From: RI-153 sp963721725
Lineage (GTDB): Bacteria; Chloroflexota; Anaerolineae; Caldilineales; Caldilineaceae
DNA length: 64,000 nt
NCBI GenBank assembly: GCA_963721725.1
Contig: CAVRLX010000014.1
Span: 1-64,000 of the forward strand
Reading direction: 5' to 3'
Under the pieces are notes generated by a model that saw nothing but the letters and a program-made list of their open reading frames with translations, did no database searches and had not been told where the DNA came from. This document shows, piece by piece, positions 24,948 to 33,444 of the stretch (the first letter of the stretch is position 1; each line of letters starts with the position of its first letter). Both the position numbers and the translations under genes were made by a program.

Positions 24948-26069
24948 ATGCGCTGGATACGCCTCTGCTGGTTTTGCATCGCCTGTGTTTTGCTTTTGAG
25001 TCTGGCTGCGTTTCCTCCCCCCGGACATGCTGCCGAATCGACCACGATCCCCAAACCACCGATAGGAGCGTCTATGCTAGTCAATCCGGGTTTCGAGTGT
25101 AGCGCAGGAACCTATACCCTGGCCGCCCAATCAGGCGGTGACATGCAGATCCACCGGGGGTGGACGGCTGTCATGCTGGAAGGGTCCCCCTGGCTCCACA
25201 GCACGAGTATGCAGTTCAATAACGGCGCGTGTGGCGGGGGCGCGCATGTGGAAAAGATCGAAGGCGGCGACAGCTTGGCCTTCTTTGCCCAGGATCTAGA
25301 GTGGAGTTCTGCGCCGGGCAAGCCTTTTGACGCCGCCGTCTATCAGCAAGTGGCGGTGACACCAGGCACAGCCTATAGCCTGAGTGCATGGCTGCTGTCG
25401 TTGTGCGGTGGCAGCGCCATGCCCAACGATTGCCCACAGGGTTATTACATGGCGAAGATGTTGGGTATCGATCCCACCGGCGGCACAGACCCCGCCGCGG
25501 ACACGGTGATCTGGGTGGAAGACCGACGCAACTTTGTGGAAGAGGGCAAGCGCGTGGGGTGGGTGAATCTGCGCCTAAGTGCTGTGGCCCAGGCCGAGAC
25601 CATGACCGTCTTTGGGCGCATCAAAAGCCCTTTCCGTTGGCACGGCAACCACGCCTTTATTGACGCCTTCAGTCTGGTGGAAGCGCCGTTGTGCGACTTT
25701 GTCGATCTCCAGGCGGAGGTGGATGACAATAACGTAGATTTAACCTGGCAGGGCAACCAGAGCGAGCGCATCGCCGTGATCCCCAGTGGGGCCTATGAAC
25801 TGCGCTTTGATCTGGAATATCGCCTGGGTGATGAGGGCGAATGGCAGCCCTGGCTCAATGATCAGGTGGCGGGCACAGCCAATTTCCGCGCCATCCGCGC
25901 CAATATGCCCCACTATCTCCGCGTACGTGTGCGCTCGGAACAGCTACCCGGCATTCCAGGGGCATGGCCCAACCATCGCTACCCTGGTGTTTGGTCCGAA
26001 CCCAAAGCCGTCACCTTTCGCCAGGAGCCGCCGCAGTTTAGCGTTTTTATCCCCACGGTTATCAATTGA
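24948..26069 (+). CDS. Secreted protein of unknown function with C-terminal FIPTVIN tail
   Basis: This 373-residue protein begins MRWIRLCWFCIACVLLLSLA, a signal peptide with probable cleavage after GHAA. The first ~220 residues look like a carbohydrate-binding-type beta-sandwich: MLVNPGFEC at the start, then YQQVAVTPGTAYSLSAWLLS. The next ~120 residues are fibronectin-III-like (CDFVDLQAEVDDNNVDLTWQ, YLRVRVRSEQLPG). The end is SVFIPTVIN, one of four similar tails in the window. No catalytic motif is seen. It is monocistronic, with a terminator after it. Confidence 0.75.
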   Translation: MRWIRLCWFCIACVLLLSLAAFPPPGHAAESTTIPKPPIGASMLVNPGFECSAGTYTLAAQSGGDMQIHRGWTAVMLEGSPWLHSTSMQFNNGACGGGAHVEKIEGGDSLAFFAQDLEWSSAPGKPFDAAVYQQVAVTPGTAYSLSAWLLSLCGGSAMPNDCPQGYYMAKMLGIDPTGGTDPAADTVIWVEDRRNFVEEGKRVGWVNLRLSAVAQAETMTVFGRIKSPFRWHGNHAFIDAFSLVEAPLCDFVDLQAEVDDNNVDLTWQGNQSERIAVIPSGAYELRFDLEYRLGDEGEWQPWLNDQVAGTANFRAIRANMPHYLRVRVRSEQLPGIPGAWPNHRYPGVWSEPKAVTFRQEPPQFSVFIPTVIN

Positions 26070-26088
26070 CGATGATAAAAGCGGTTAC

Positions 26089-26123
26089 ATGGGTGCATTG
26101 CCAGGGCAATGCACCCATTTTTA
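26089..26123 (+). terminator. Rho-independent terminator after the secreted protein gene
   Basis: ATGGGTGCATTGCC (26089-26102), two bases, and GGCAATGCACCCAT (26105-26118) form a 14-bp perfect stem followed by TTTTT. Confidence 0.9.
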
Positions 26124-26215
26124 TGCCCATTATCCCCCATTTTCTTTGCGCCGCCCCCTGTTCACTGGTAAAATCCACCTGATGGTCAACCTGATAGAGA
26201 GATGGACGAACTGCT

Positions 26216-26956
26216 ATGTCCCCGGCCAACCCCGGTTTTGAAGACGAAACAATCGCCGCCGCGTTGCGCTCGATTCGCGCCCGCATGGACGCCGCCGCGC
26301 TGCGCGCCGGGCGCACCCCCGCCGAGGTGGCATTGGTGGCGGTGAGCAAGACCAAATCCTTTGCCCTCATCGAGGAAGCACTGGCCGCGGGGCAGCTCGA
26401 TTTTGGCGAAAACCGGCTGGAAGAGTTGTGGCAAAAGGTCGAGCTGGCACGGGAACGCAGGCTGGATCAGATCCGCTGGCACATGATCGGCACCATCCAA
26501 AGCCGCAAAACAAGCGAGGCCGTGGGGCCATTTGCCCTCGTCCATTCGGTGGACCGCGAGAAGATCGCCCAGCGCTTGAGCGGGGAGGCCGTCGCCCAGG
26601 GCAGCGTGCTGCCGATTTTGTTCGAGGTCAACCTCAGCGGCGAAGAGAGCAAACATGGGTTCACGGCGGCCTCGCTGCAAGAGGCTATGCCCGCGCTCCT
26701 GGCGCTGCCGGGGCTGCGCTTTGCCGGGCTGATGACCATGGCCCCGCTGGTGGATGCGCCGGAAGAGACGCGCCCGATCTTTCGGCGCTTGCGTGTTTTG
26801 CTGGACGATCTACGCCGCGATTTCCCCACCGTCACCTATCCCCACGCCACCTGGCAGCATCTTTCTATGGGGATGACCAACGATTTTGAAATTGCCATTG
26901 AAGAAGGCGCGACGCTTGTCCGCATTGGCACAGCCATCTTTGGAAAGCGAGAATAA
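26216..26956 (+). CDS. yggS: YggS-type pyridoxal-phosphate homeostasis protein
   Basis: This 246-residue protein has an alanine-racemase-like TIM-barrel fold binding pyridoxal phosphate and helps keep the cofactor balanced. The PLP Lys is in ALVAVSKTKSFALIEEAL. Other family motifs are LDFGENRLEELWQK, WHMIGTIQSRK, LRFAGLMTMAPL and SMGMTNDFEIAIEEGATLVR, ending IGTAIFGKRE. It opens the cluster yggS-proC-yggT, a very common bacterial order. Confidence 0.95.
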   Translation: MSPANPGFEDETIAAALRSIRARMDAAALRAGRTPAEVALVAVSKTKSFALIEEALAAGQLDFGENRLEELWQKVELARERRLDQIRWHMIGTIQSRKTSEAVGPFALVHSVDREKIAQRLSGEAVAQGSVLPILFEVNLSGEESKHGFTAASLQEAMPALLALPGLRFAGLMTMAPLVDAPEETRPIFRRLRVLLDDLRRDFPTVTYPHATWQHLSMGMTNDFEIAIEEGATLVRIGTAIFGKRE

Positions 26957-26960
26957 GAGC

Positions 26961-27785
26961 ATGGGCGTTGAGGGGAAGATTGCCTTTATCGGCGGTGGCG
27001 CTATGGCCGAGGCCATTCTCAAGCGGCTGCTGGCCGAAGATCTGGTGCAGCCAGATCAGATCAGCGTGGCGGAGCCAGTGGCGGCCCGGCGCGACGATCT
27101 GCGCCAACGGTACAATATTAACGTGGAAGCCACCAACAAAAGCGTGGTGGAAGATGCGCGCATTGTGGTCTTTGCCATTAAACCCCAAGTGTTGGACAAA
27201 GTTCTGACTGACCTCAATGGGCGAATTGCACCCGACGTGCTGGCAATTAGCATTATGGCCGGCGTGCGCATTAGCAGCCTGCGTGATGGCCTGAACCATG
27301 CGCGCATTGTGCGCTCTATGCCCAACACGCCGGCCCAGGTGGGCCAGGGCATGACGGTGTGGACAGCGACCACGGCGGTGACGAACTCCGATAGAGAGCA
27401 TGCGCAGACGATTTTAGAATCGATGGGAAAGGCGATCTTTATTGCCGATGAACATTATCTCGACATGGCAACCGGCCTGAGCGGATCGGGGCCGGCCTTT
27501 GTCTTTCTCTTTATGGAGGCCATGATCGAGGCGGGCGTGCATATTGGATTTAGCTATCACGACGCCCGCCAGTTGGTCTTGCAGACCCTGGAGGGTAGCC
27601 TGGCGCTGATGCGCGAGACTGGCAGCCATCCTGCCGATCTGCGCAACCGGGTGACCAGCCCGGCGGGAACCACCGCCGCCGGTGTGTTGGAATTGGAAAA
27701 ACGCAACTTCCGGGCGGCCATTGTGGAGGCAGTGAACGCTGCCTATTTGCGCAGCAAGGCGTTGGGCGATCTCAGCGAAAAATAG
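26961..27785 (+). CDS. proC: Pyrroline-5-carboxylate reductase
   Basis: ProC makes proline from pyrroline-5-carboxylate with NAD(P)H. The ATG at 26961 (4 bases after yggS) gives MGVEGKIAFIGGGAMAEAIL with the Rossmann glycine motif. The 274-residue protein also has VFAIKPQVLDKVL, RSMPNTPAQVGQGMT, the substrate segment TGLSGSGPAFVFLFMEAM and RVTSPAGTTAAGVLELE. The length is standard. Confidence 0.96.
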   Translation: MGVEGKIAFIGGGAMAEAILKRLLAEDLVQPDQISVAEPVAARRDDLRQRYNINVEATNKSVVEDARIVVFAIKPQVLDKVLTDLNGRIAPDVLAISIMAGVRISSLRDGLNHARIVRSMPNTPAQVGQGMTVWTATTAVTNSDREHAQTILESMGKAIFIADEHYLDMATGLSGSGPAFVFLFMEAMIEAGVHIGFSYHDARQLVLQTLEGSLALMRETGSHPADLRNRVTSPAGTTAAGVLELEKRNFRAAIVEAVNAAYLRSKALGDLSEK

Positions 27786-27817
27786 TGTCGATTCACCTAC
27801 TATCATAAGGAGTAACC

Positions 27818-28072
27818 GTGGGTATTTTTATCATCCTGGCACAAGTGCTGCGTATCTATACCTTTGTGCTGCTGGTGCGCATTTTAATTACGTGGATTCC
27901 GGGCCTGGATCCCTACAATCCTCTGGTGCGGATTCTCTATCAGGTCACCGATCCTGTGTTGGAGCCGGCGCGTAAGTTGATCCCCCCCATTGGCATGATC
28001 GACATCTCACCGATTGTCGTCTTTATTGTGTTGGGCATTCTGCAAGATCTATTAATGAGTCTTGCCCGCTAA
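27818..28072 (+). CDS. yggT: YggT family membrane protein
   Basis: This 84-residue protein has two membrane helices: FIILAQVLRIYTFVLLVRIL and, at the end, ISPIVVFIVLGILQDLLMSL. The loop ILITWIPGLDPYNPLVRILYQVTDPVLEP is the YggT signature. It starts at a GTG with AAGGAG upstream. The family is linked to envelope/division proteins and osmotic stress, but no molecular function is established. It is third in the yggS-proC-yggT cluster. Confidence 0.93.
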   Translation: MGIFIILAQVLRIYTFVLLVRILITWIPGLDPYNPLVRILYQVTDPVLEPARKLIPPIGMIDISPIVVFIVLGILQDLLMSLAR

Positions 28073-28104
28073 AGAATCTATATTCTTCAGAATTGGATAG
28101 ACCT

Positions 28105-28659
28105 ATGATGAAACCATCCCCATTCTCTGTTCGTTTGTTGGCCCTGTTCATGGTGCTGGCATTCACCCTGGCTGCCTGTGGCGGTGATGAAGAGCCTACG
28201 CCGCCGCCGCCCACCCCCACCACCGCGCCCACGAATACACCTATCCCCGCGCCGCCGACACCAGAACCGCCCACGGCCACGCCCACCGATAGCCCGCTGC
28301 CTACGCCCGAGGCGGAGCGCGGCGTGGAGACAAGCCCGCTGGCAACGCCTGAAGATCGCAGTAGTGCGGAGACAAGTCCGCTGGCTACCCCGGAGGATGA
28401 GATGGCGACTGTGGATCGATTGGTGGCGCGTGCGATTGCCGATCTGGCGGAAACGCTGGAGATCAGCGAAGACGAAATCACGCTGGTGGAGACCGAAGCG
28501 ACGGACTGGCCCGACGCCAGTGTGGGCTGCCCGGAAGATGGCATGATGTACGCCCAAGTCATCACCCCTGGCTATCATATTGTGTTGGAAGCCAACGGCC
28601 AGGAATATGAGTATCACACCTCGCTTGACCCCGAAGGACGCATTGCCAACTGCGAATAG
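28105..28659 (+). CDS. Lipoprotein with Pro/Thr-rich tether, unknown function
   Basis: This protein of about 184 residues starts at the ATG at 28105 (MMKPSPFSVRLLALFMVLAF). The lipobox TLAAC is followed by a Pro/Thr/Glu-rich tether with an internal repeat (TSPLATPEDRSS, TSPLATPEDE). The globular C-terminus of ~90 residues (ATVDRLVARAIADLAETLEI, TDWPDASVGCPEDGMMYAQV, ITPGYHIVLEANG, EYHTSL) resembles a small domain common in Chloroflexi lipoproteins. The two cysteines (VGCP and the final NCE) may form a disulfide. I do not know its role. Confidence 0.7.
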   Translation: MMKPSPFSVRLLALFMVLAFTLAACGGDEEPTPPPPTPTTAPTNTPIPAPPTPEPPTATPTDSPLPTPEAERGVETSPLATPEDRSSAETSPLATPEDEMATVDRLVARAIADLAETLEISEDEITLVETEATDWPDASVGCPEDGMMYAQVITPGYHIVLEANGQEYEYHTSLDPEGRIANCE

Positions 28660-28710
28660 AGGATGGGATTGGGTGAGTGGGCGATTCCAAAACATAAACG
28701 AGGCGGCCAA

Positions 28711-28772
28711 CGTCCCCGGCACTTTCTGTCCAAGTCCGTCAAGTGCCGGGGACTTGTGCATACTCGTGCAAT
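28711..28772. repeat. Extragenic palindrome GTCCCCGGCACTT, copy 1
   Basis: GTCCCCGGCACTT (28712 on) pairs with AAGTGCCGGGGAC (28741-28753). It is followed by TTGTGCATACTCGTGCAATC. A second copy of the same design, with the same inner CTGTCC and the same trailing words, lies at 56284-56367. Confidence 0.75.
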
Positions 28773-28802
28773 CGCTTAGTTCCCCATCACCCACTCCCTT
28801 CT

Positions 28803-31178
28803 TTACTTCAGCAGCATGGGCATATACACACGTTTGGAGAGCAAATAGGCTTCGCTCTGATACAGGGCAAACGATCCGGGAATCATAGCCCAAATCGGGA
28901 CGGCTCCTTGAATCCACGGCCCCAAGTCGACTTGTACGTTCACCCGCCCCTCGACGGTCAGCGCAATCATCGGCGTGATGCTTGCGCCCAGGCTGTAAAA
29001 GTTGACGGGAATGCCACTTTCCACCAGATTGCCAAACCGATCATAGATCAATAGTTCCAGTTTGAGTAGCGCCCCCCCACCAAAATCAACCGCTGAGAGG
29101 GTCTTCGGGCCGACAATGGTGTGCGGTGTGCCGGGGCGCACGAGGACACTGGTGCGCAAGGTCTGGCCTGCTGTTTCGATGCTCAGATCCGCCGTCCCGA
29201 CCACCTCGCCCGTGTAAAACGTTTCCAACAACTGGCCGTTTGTCATCATTACCGTCAGGCTTTTTTCGCCGTTGCGAAAATGGCCCAACGAAGTACGCAA
29301 CGTCACCAGCAGTTCATCGGTAAAGGGGTCCCCTGCGCCGGTGCGCGTGTGGATCTGGATGGTAGTGGTTTTGTCCACAGTCACCTGGGGCTGGGCTGGC
29401 ATGAAAGAGAGCATCAGCGGGCCATCCTGGACTGCCAGATCATAGACCATTTTTTGGCGGCCCATGCTGATAATCAGTGAATATTGACCGGCTTTTCCCG
29501 GCAACGTCAGCGCCAGCCCTGTATAACCGTCGGCATCACTCACGAGTTGTCCGCTACGCACCCTCTCCCCCGTCGCACCCTGCAAGCCCCCCCCGGCAGA
29601 AGGCCCCACCAGTTCATACGAGATAAAGGCGTTGGGCACAGGCAGCGAAGTTGGCGAATAGGGGGCGGTGAGGCGGATAGGAATCTGCAATTGTTGCCCA
29701 ATAGTTAGATAGGTTCCCACTGGGAAGATTACCTCTACATTCAGCCCTTCCGATGCCTTTAACAAAGCGGCGGCGGCGTCAATGCGGCCGCTGCCCACAA
29801 ACACATCAGGGCCAGGGAACGTTTCCGCGTTGACATCCACCGCCGTGGCCTGAAGCAGTTCGACCAATTCGGCATTCGAGAGATCCGGGCGCAGGCTCCA
29901 AACCAACGCAACCAGTCCCGCCACGTGGGGGGTTGCCATACTTGTGCCGTCACTTTTGGTGTAGCCATGATTGAGATAGGTGCTCAGAATCCCCACCCCC
30001 GGCGCGGCAAGATCGGTCTCTGGCCCGCTGTTGCTGAACACCGCCCGCAGATCGGATGGATCAGTGGCGGCCACGGCCAGAGTTTCGGTATAGACCGCCG
30101 GCCAAAAGACCCGGTCCCCATAGTTACCCGTGGCGGCTACCACCACAATGTTGTGAGCATAGAGATTTTGAATGGCGATATGCAGCGCCTGGGAATCCAC
30201 ACGCAGCACCAAACTCAGATTGACCACCCGCACATTGCGCGTGCGCGCATAGACCAGGGCATCTATCAAATCCGAAATAAAGCCACTGCCGCGCTCGTCC
30301 AACACCCGCAAAGGCAAAAGCTGAACCGCCGAAGCCATGCCTGCAACACCAACGCCATTGTGGATCGTCGCCGCCAACGTCCCCACCACATGGGTTCCAT
30401 GTCCAAAGCGGTCATTAGGTTGGTTATCGTCATCCACCCAATCCCAACCATGAAGATCATCCACATAGCCATTGTTATCATCATCTACGCCGGGCAGACC
30501 GTTGACCTCGATACTGTTGAGCCAGCGCTGGCTGGCGGCGAGATCTTGGTGGCTGCTTTCGATGCCGCTGTCGATAATGGCTACAGCCACCGCCCCTGAT
30601 CCCTGAGTGATGGCCCAGGCCGTGGGCATCCCGATCTTCCTCATCCCCCATTGTTCGCCATAGAGCGGATCATTGGGAAGATAGGGGGAACGCTGGGTTT
30701 GGCCCAGGTCGGCGGCTTCAATGCGGGCGTCCTCTTCCACAAAGGTAATCTGAGGTAGCCGCTCCAAAACAGCGCGGCTGGTTACCCATGCGCGTACGTC
30801 TCCCTCGCGCGGGCGCGCCGAGAGCAGACCTAAGTCAGGCCAACTCTGCTCCACGATGAACCCCTGGTCGGCCAACTCTGCCTCCAGCGCGGGCAGATCG
30901 GTCTGGGCATGGAATCCCACCAACATGCGCCCAGAGTAATTGGCAGACTCGGCCCCCGCCACGCCCCACACGCCAACACCGAGCAAAAGTGCGACCAGCA
31001 TCACCGGCCACAGCAGCCATAGCCAGCCCCGCCTCAAACAGTGGGTCGTGTCATAGCGAACAGAAGGAATACGCAACAGAGAAGCCCGCCAAAAGAGGTC
31101 GCTCTTTTCGGGAACGTTCCAAGTCTGGAACAAGCACGAATATCCTATAAATTGTAGATTAAAGTGGCTCATAGGCAT
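28803..31178 (-). CDS. Secreted subtilisin-like serine protease (S8) with C-terminal YMPMLLK tail
   Basis: This protein of about 790 residues probably starts at the ATG at 31178 (MPMSHFNL); the in-frame upstream extension is unconvincing. A hydrophobic signal segment (LWPVMLVALLLGVGVWGVAG) precedes a propeptide of the inhibitor-I9 type. The catalytic domain has Asp in VAIIDSGIESSHQD, His in RFGHGTHVVGTLAAT, oxyanion Asn in VVVAATGNYGD and Ser in KSDGTSMATPHVAGL. About 300 residues of beta-rich sequence follow, with Ig-like VTVDKTTTIQIHTRTGAGDP. The end is RVYMPMLLK, matching tails of other secreted proteins here. It probably degrades extracellular protein. Confidence 0.9.
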   Translation of the reverse strand: MPMSHFNLQFIGYSCLFQTWNVPEKSDLFWRASLLRIPSVRYDTTHCLRRGWLWLLWPVMLVALLLGVGVWGVAGAESANYSGRMLVGFHAQTDLPALEAELADQGFIVEQSWPDLGLLSARPREGDVRAWVTSRAVLERLPQITFVEEDARIEAADLGQTQRSPYLPNDPLYGEQWGMRKIGMPTAWAITQGSGAVAVAIIDSGIESSHQDLAASQRWLNSIEVNGLPGVDDDNNGYVDDLHGWDWVDDDNQPNDRFGHGTHVVGTLAATIHNGVGVAGMASAVQLLPLRVLDERGSGFISDLIDALVYARTRNVRVVNLSLVLRVDSQALHIAIQNLYAHNIVVVAATGNYGDRVFWPAVYTETLAVAATDPSDLRAVFSNSGPETDLAAPGVGILSTYLNHGYTKSDGTSMATPHVAGLVALVWSLRPDLSNAELVELLQATAVDVNAETFPGPDVFVGSGRIDAAAALLKASEGLNVEVIFPVGTYLTIGQQLQIPIRLTAPYSPTSLPVPNAFISYELVGPSAGGGLQGATGERVRSGQLVSDADGYTGLALTLPGKAGQYSLIISMGRQKMVYDLAVQDGPLMLSFMPAQPQVTVDKTTTIQIHTRTGAGDPFTDELLVTLRTSLGHFRNGEKSLTVMMTNGQLLETFYTGEVVGTADLSIETAGQTLRTSVLVRPGTPHTIVGPKTLSAVDFGGGALLKLELLIYDRFGNLVESGIPVNFYSLGASITPMIALTVEGRVNVQVDLGPWIQGAVPIWAMIPGSFALYQSEAYLLSKRVYMPMLLK

Positions 31179-31323
31179 AGTATACTCATGGCATCTGGCT
31201 GCGTTCAATAGGCGATCTGACAATTCGCAGCCCGCATAGGCTGCACACACAGCATTGCCTATGCTAAAATAGGCCACGTCTATCATTTGAACCATTTGAA
31301 CCGCCAGGAAACCTTTTCCCTCC

Positions 31324-32088
31324 ATGATCCAGCCCACACCGCCCGTCCATGCCAGCGCCCGTGCATTGCAGCGCCCGCGCTATCGGCTGGCGTTGGTGGC
31401 GCTCTGTGTGCTGGCCGCGGCCTTTGTTTTTCTCAGCCTGACATTATTGGGCGCAGCGGGGCTGGCCGGGCTGTTGCGCCCCCTGCCGTCTGCCCCGGCG
31501 CTGCCCGCCACGCCCATTGTCTTGATCCTGTCGCTGCCTGCCGCCACGCCCAACGCCCCACTGCCAGAGACCTCGACGCTAAAAGCACACATAGAGACAC
31601 CCGTCGTCCCGGGGGTCCAGCCGATCCCGGTCAACGTTGCACCCCTGCCCGTGGAGACGCCGCGCCTGCTCACCTATCGCGATATTTTTCAAGAGGTGGG
31701 GGCGGCCTATGGCATTGATTGGCGACTGTTGGCGGCGCTGGCCTTTTATGAAAGTCGCCTCGACGCCAGCGCCGTGGGGCGTGATGGCGATATGGGGTTG
31801 ATGCAGATTCTCCCCGCCACTTGGAACGAATTCGCGCCGTCGCCCACGGTGGATCCCTTTGACCCGCGCAGCAACGCCGGGGTTGCCGCCGCCTATCTGC
31901 TCTACATTCAAGGCTATCTGGCCGAGCGCGGGGATAGCGATCTGCGCTGGGTGTTGGCGGCCTATAACTGGGGACCCAACCGTACCCGCCAGTTTCTTGC
32001 CAATGGCGGCGCATGGGCAGACCTTCCCGAACGGCAGCGGCGTTATGTCGCCAATATTATGGACGCGGCCTTTGGCGTACAGCCATAG
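31324..32088 (+). CDS. Membrane-anchored lytic transglycosylase (SLT family)
   Basis: This 254-residue protein has an N-terminal membrane anchor (YRLALVALCVLAAAFVFLSL), a Pro-rich stretch, and a C-terminal SLT domain of ~130 residues. The catalytic Glu is in LAALAFYESRLDASAVG. Other motifs are GLMQILPATWNEF, DPRSNAGVAAAYLLY and VLAAYNWGPNRT. It cleaves peptidoglycan with formation of 1,6-anhydro ends. It is divergent from the subtilase and followed by a run of plus-strand genes. Confidence 0.92.
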   Translation: MIQPTPPVHASARALQRPRYRLALVALCVLAAAFVFLSLTLLGAAGLAGLLRPLPSAPALPATPIVLILSLPAATPNAPLPETSTLKAHIETPVVPGVQPIPVNVAPLPVETPRLLTYRDIFQEVGAAYGIDWRLLAALAFYESRLDASAVGRDGDMGLMQILPATWNEFAPSPTVDPFDPRSNAGVAAAYLLYIQGYLAERGDSDLRWVLAAYNWGPNRTRQFLANGGAWADLPERQRRYVANIMDAAFGVQP

Positions 32089-32129
32089 TGACCCGCCCCA
32101 TAGACCTAATAGAAACTGAGAGTAGCCCC

Positions 32130-32510
32130 GTGAAGATTCAACGCACACCAGAGGAATTTGAAGCCCTGGTCGTGGAAGCCATTGAAGAGTTGCCCGATCT
32201 TTTCTTTGAAAAGCTGGAAAATGTTGCCATCGTCGTGGAGGATCGGCCCGACGGCGCAGCGTTGCAATCGGTGGGCGTGCGCGGGCGCGCCAACCTGCTC
32301 GGCCTCTATCATGGCATCCCCCACACGGCGCGCACCCAGGGCTATAGTCTGGTCATGCCCGACAAAATCAGCATCTATCGCCGCCCGATTGAGATGCGCT
32401 GCCAGAGCGACGACGAGGTGCGCGCCCTGGTCAAACGCGTGGTGCGCCACGAGATCGCCCACCATTTTGGCATTGACGATGATCGCCTGATGGAGATTGG
32501 CGCATACTGA
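32130..32510 (+). CDS. Metallopeptidase family protein (zincin, MpPF/DUF1025)
   Basis: The start is taken as the GTG at 32130 (VKIQRTPEEFEALVVEAIEE), giving 126 residues. The sequence LPDLFFEKLENVAIVVED, LLGLYHGIP and the zinc motif VVRHEIAHHFGIDDDRLME (HExxH) are typical of this family of minimal zincins. The family is widespread in Chloroflexi and Actinobacteria; substrates are unknown. The upstream in-frame extension lies inside the transglycosylase gene and is unlikely to be translated. Confidence 0.85.
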   Translation: MKIQRTPEEFEALVVEAIEELPDLFFEKLENVAIVVEDRPDGAALQSVGVRGRANLLGLYHGIPHTARTQGYSLVMPDKISIYRRPIEMRCQSDDEVRALVKRVVRHEIAHHFGIDDDRLMEIGAY

Positions 32511-32562
32511 CAGACCGGGAGCATTTACGTGGATGCTCTGCGTGAACCGGGACGGATTCTCT

Positions 32563-33366
32563 ATGTCGTTAACTTTCACTTCGCTCCTGGCCCAGACCAC
32601 CGATCCCTTTGTGGCTGAGATAGCCGATTTTCTGGCGCAACCCCTGGGCACGCTCACTCGGTTTGTAAACGTCCAGCCCTGGCAGGCCCGTGAACAGGCG
32701 CTTGACAGCGGCCATATTCATGTGAGCGCGCTGTGTGGGCTGCTTTATACGCGCAAAGTGGCGGCGGGCGCGCCCCTGACGCCTCTCGTGGCGCCGGTGA
32801 TGGCCGATCTTCGCTATGGCGGGAAACCGCTCTACTTTTCCGATGTGATTGTGCGACGCGATCGCCCGTTTCAAAATTTTGCCGATCTGCGCGGCTGCCG
32901 TTTTGCCATCAACGAGCCGGGATCCCATTCGGGCTATACACTAGTACGCCATCATCTGGCCCAACTGGGCGAAACCCACGGTTACTTTGGCGGCGTCGTG
33001 GAATCGGGTTCACATCTGGCCTCATTGCACATGATCCGCAACGGGCAAGCCGATGCCGCCGCCATTGATAGCACTGTCTTGGAAGCGACGCTGGCACAGC
33101 AGCCTGCCCTGGCGGATCACCTTCGCGTCGTGAAAATCCTCGGCCCCAGCCCCATCCCGCCGTGGGTGGTCCACGACAGCGTTGCGCCGGAGATGGCCTC
33201 GGCGCTCCGCGCAGCGCTCCTCAGCCTGCACACCGACAGCGAAGGCGCGGCGATTTTGGCACGCGGCCATGTGGCACACTTTGTCCCCGCGGTAGATGCT
33301 GACTATGATCGCATCCGTGAGATGGCAGGTGTGGCAGAGGGTCTGGTGCTCTCACCAGCAAATTGA
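32563..33366 (+). CDS. PhnD-like phosphate/phosphonate-type binding protein lacking a signal peptide
   Basis: From the ATG at 32563 the 267-residue protein reads MSLTFTSLLAQTTDPFVAEI. It has the periplasmic-binding fold: LYTRKVAAGAPLTPLVAPVM, FADLRGCRFAINEPGSHSGY, and GQADAAAIDSTVLEATLAQQ. These match the PhnD/SsuA type of binding proteins. No signal peptide or lipobox is visible, and no ABC permease or ATPase is nearby. It may therefore work inside the cell, or the true start may be further upstream. An in-frame ATG at 32533 adds ten residues without making a signal peptide. Confidence 0.75.
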   Translation: MSLTFTSLLAQTTDPFVAEIADFLAQPLGTLTRFVNVQPWQAREQALDSGHIHVSALCGLLYTRKVAAGAPLTPLVAPVMADLRYGGKPLYFSDVIVRRDRPFQNFADLRGCRFAINEPGSHSGYTLVRHHLAQLGETHGYFGGVVESGSHLASLHMIRNGQADAAAIDSTVLEATLAQQPALADHLRVVKILGPSPIPPWVVHDSVAPEMASALRAALLSLHTDSEGAAILARGHVAHFVPAVDADYDRIREMAGVAEGLVLSPAN

Positions 33367-33444
33367 CCACACGCCATGCCATGCACTACACTTCCACGCA
33401 TTCACGTATCCATCATTCACTAAACCGGTTATGAAACGCACTTT

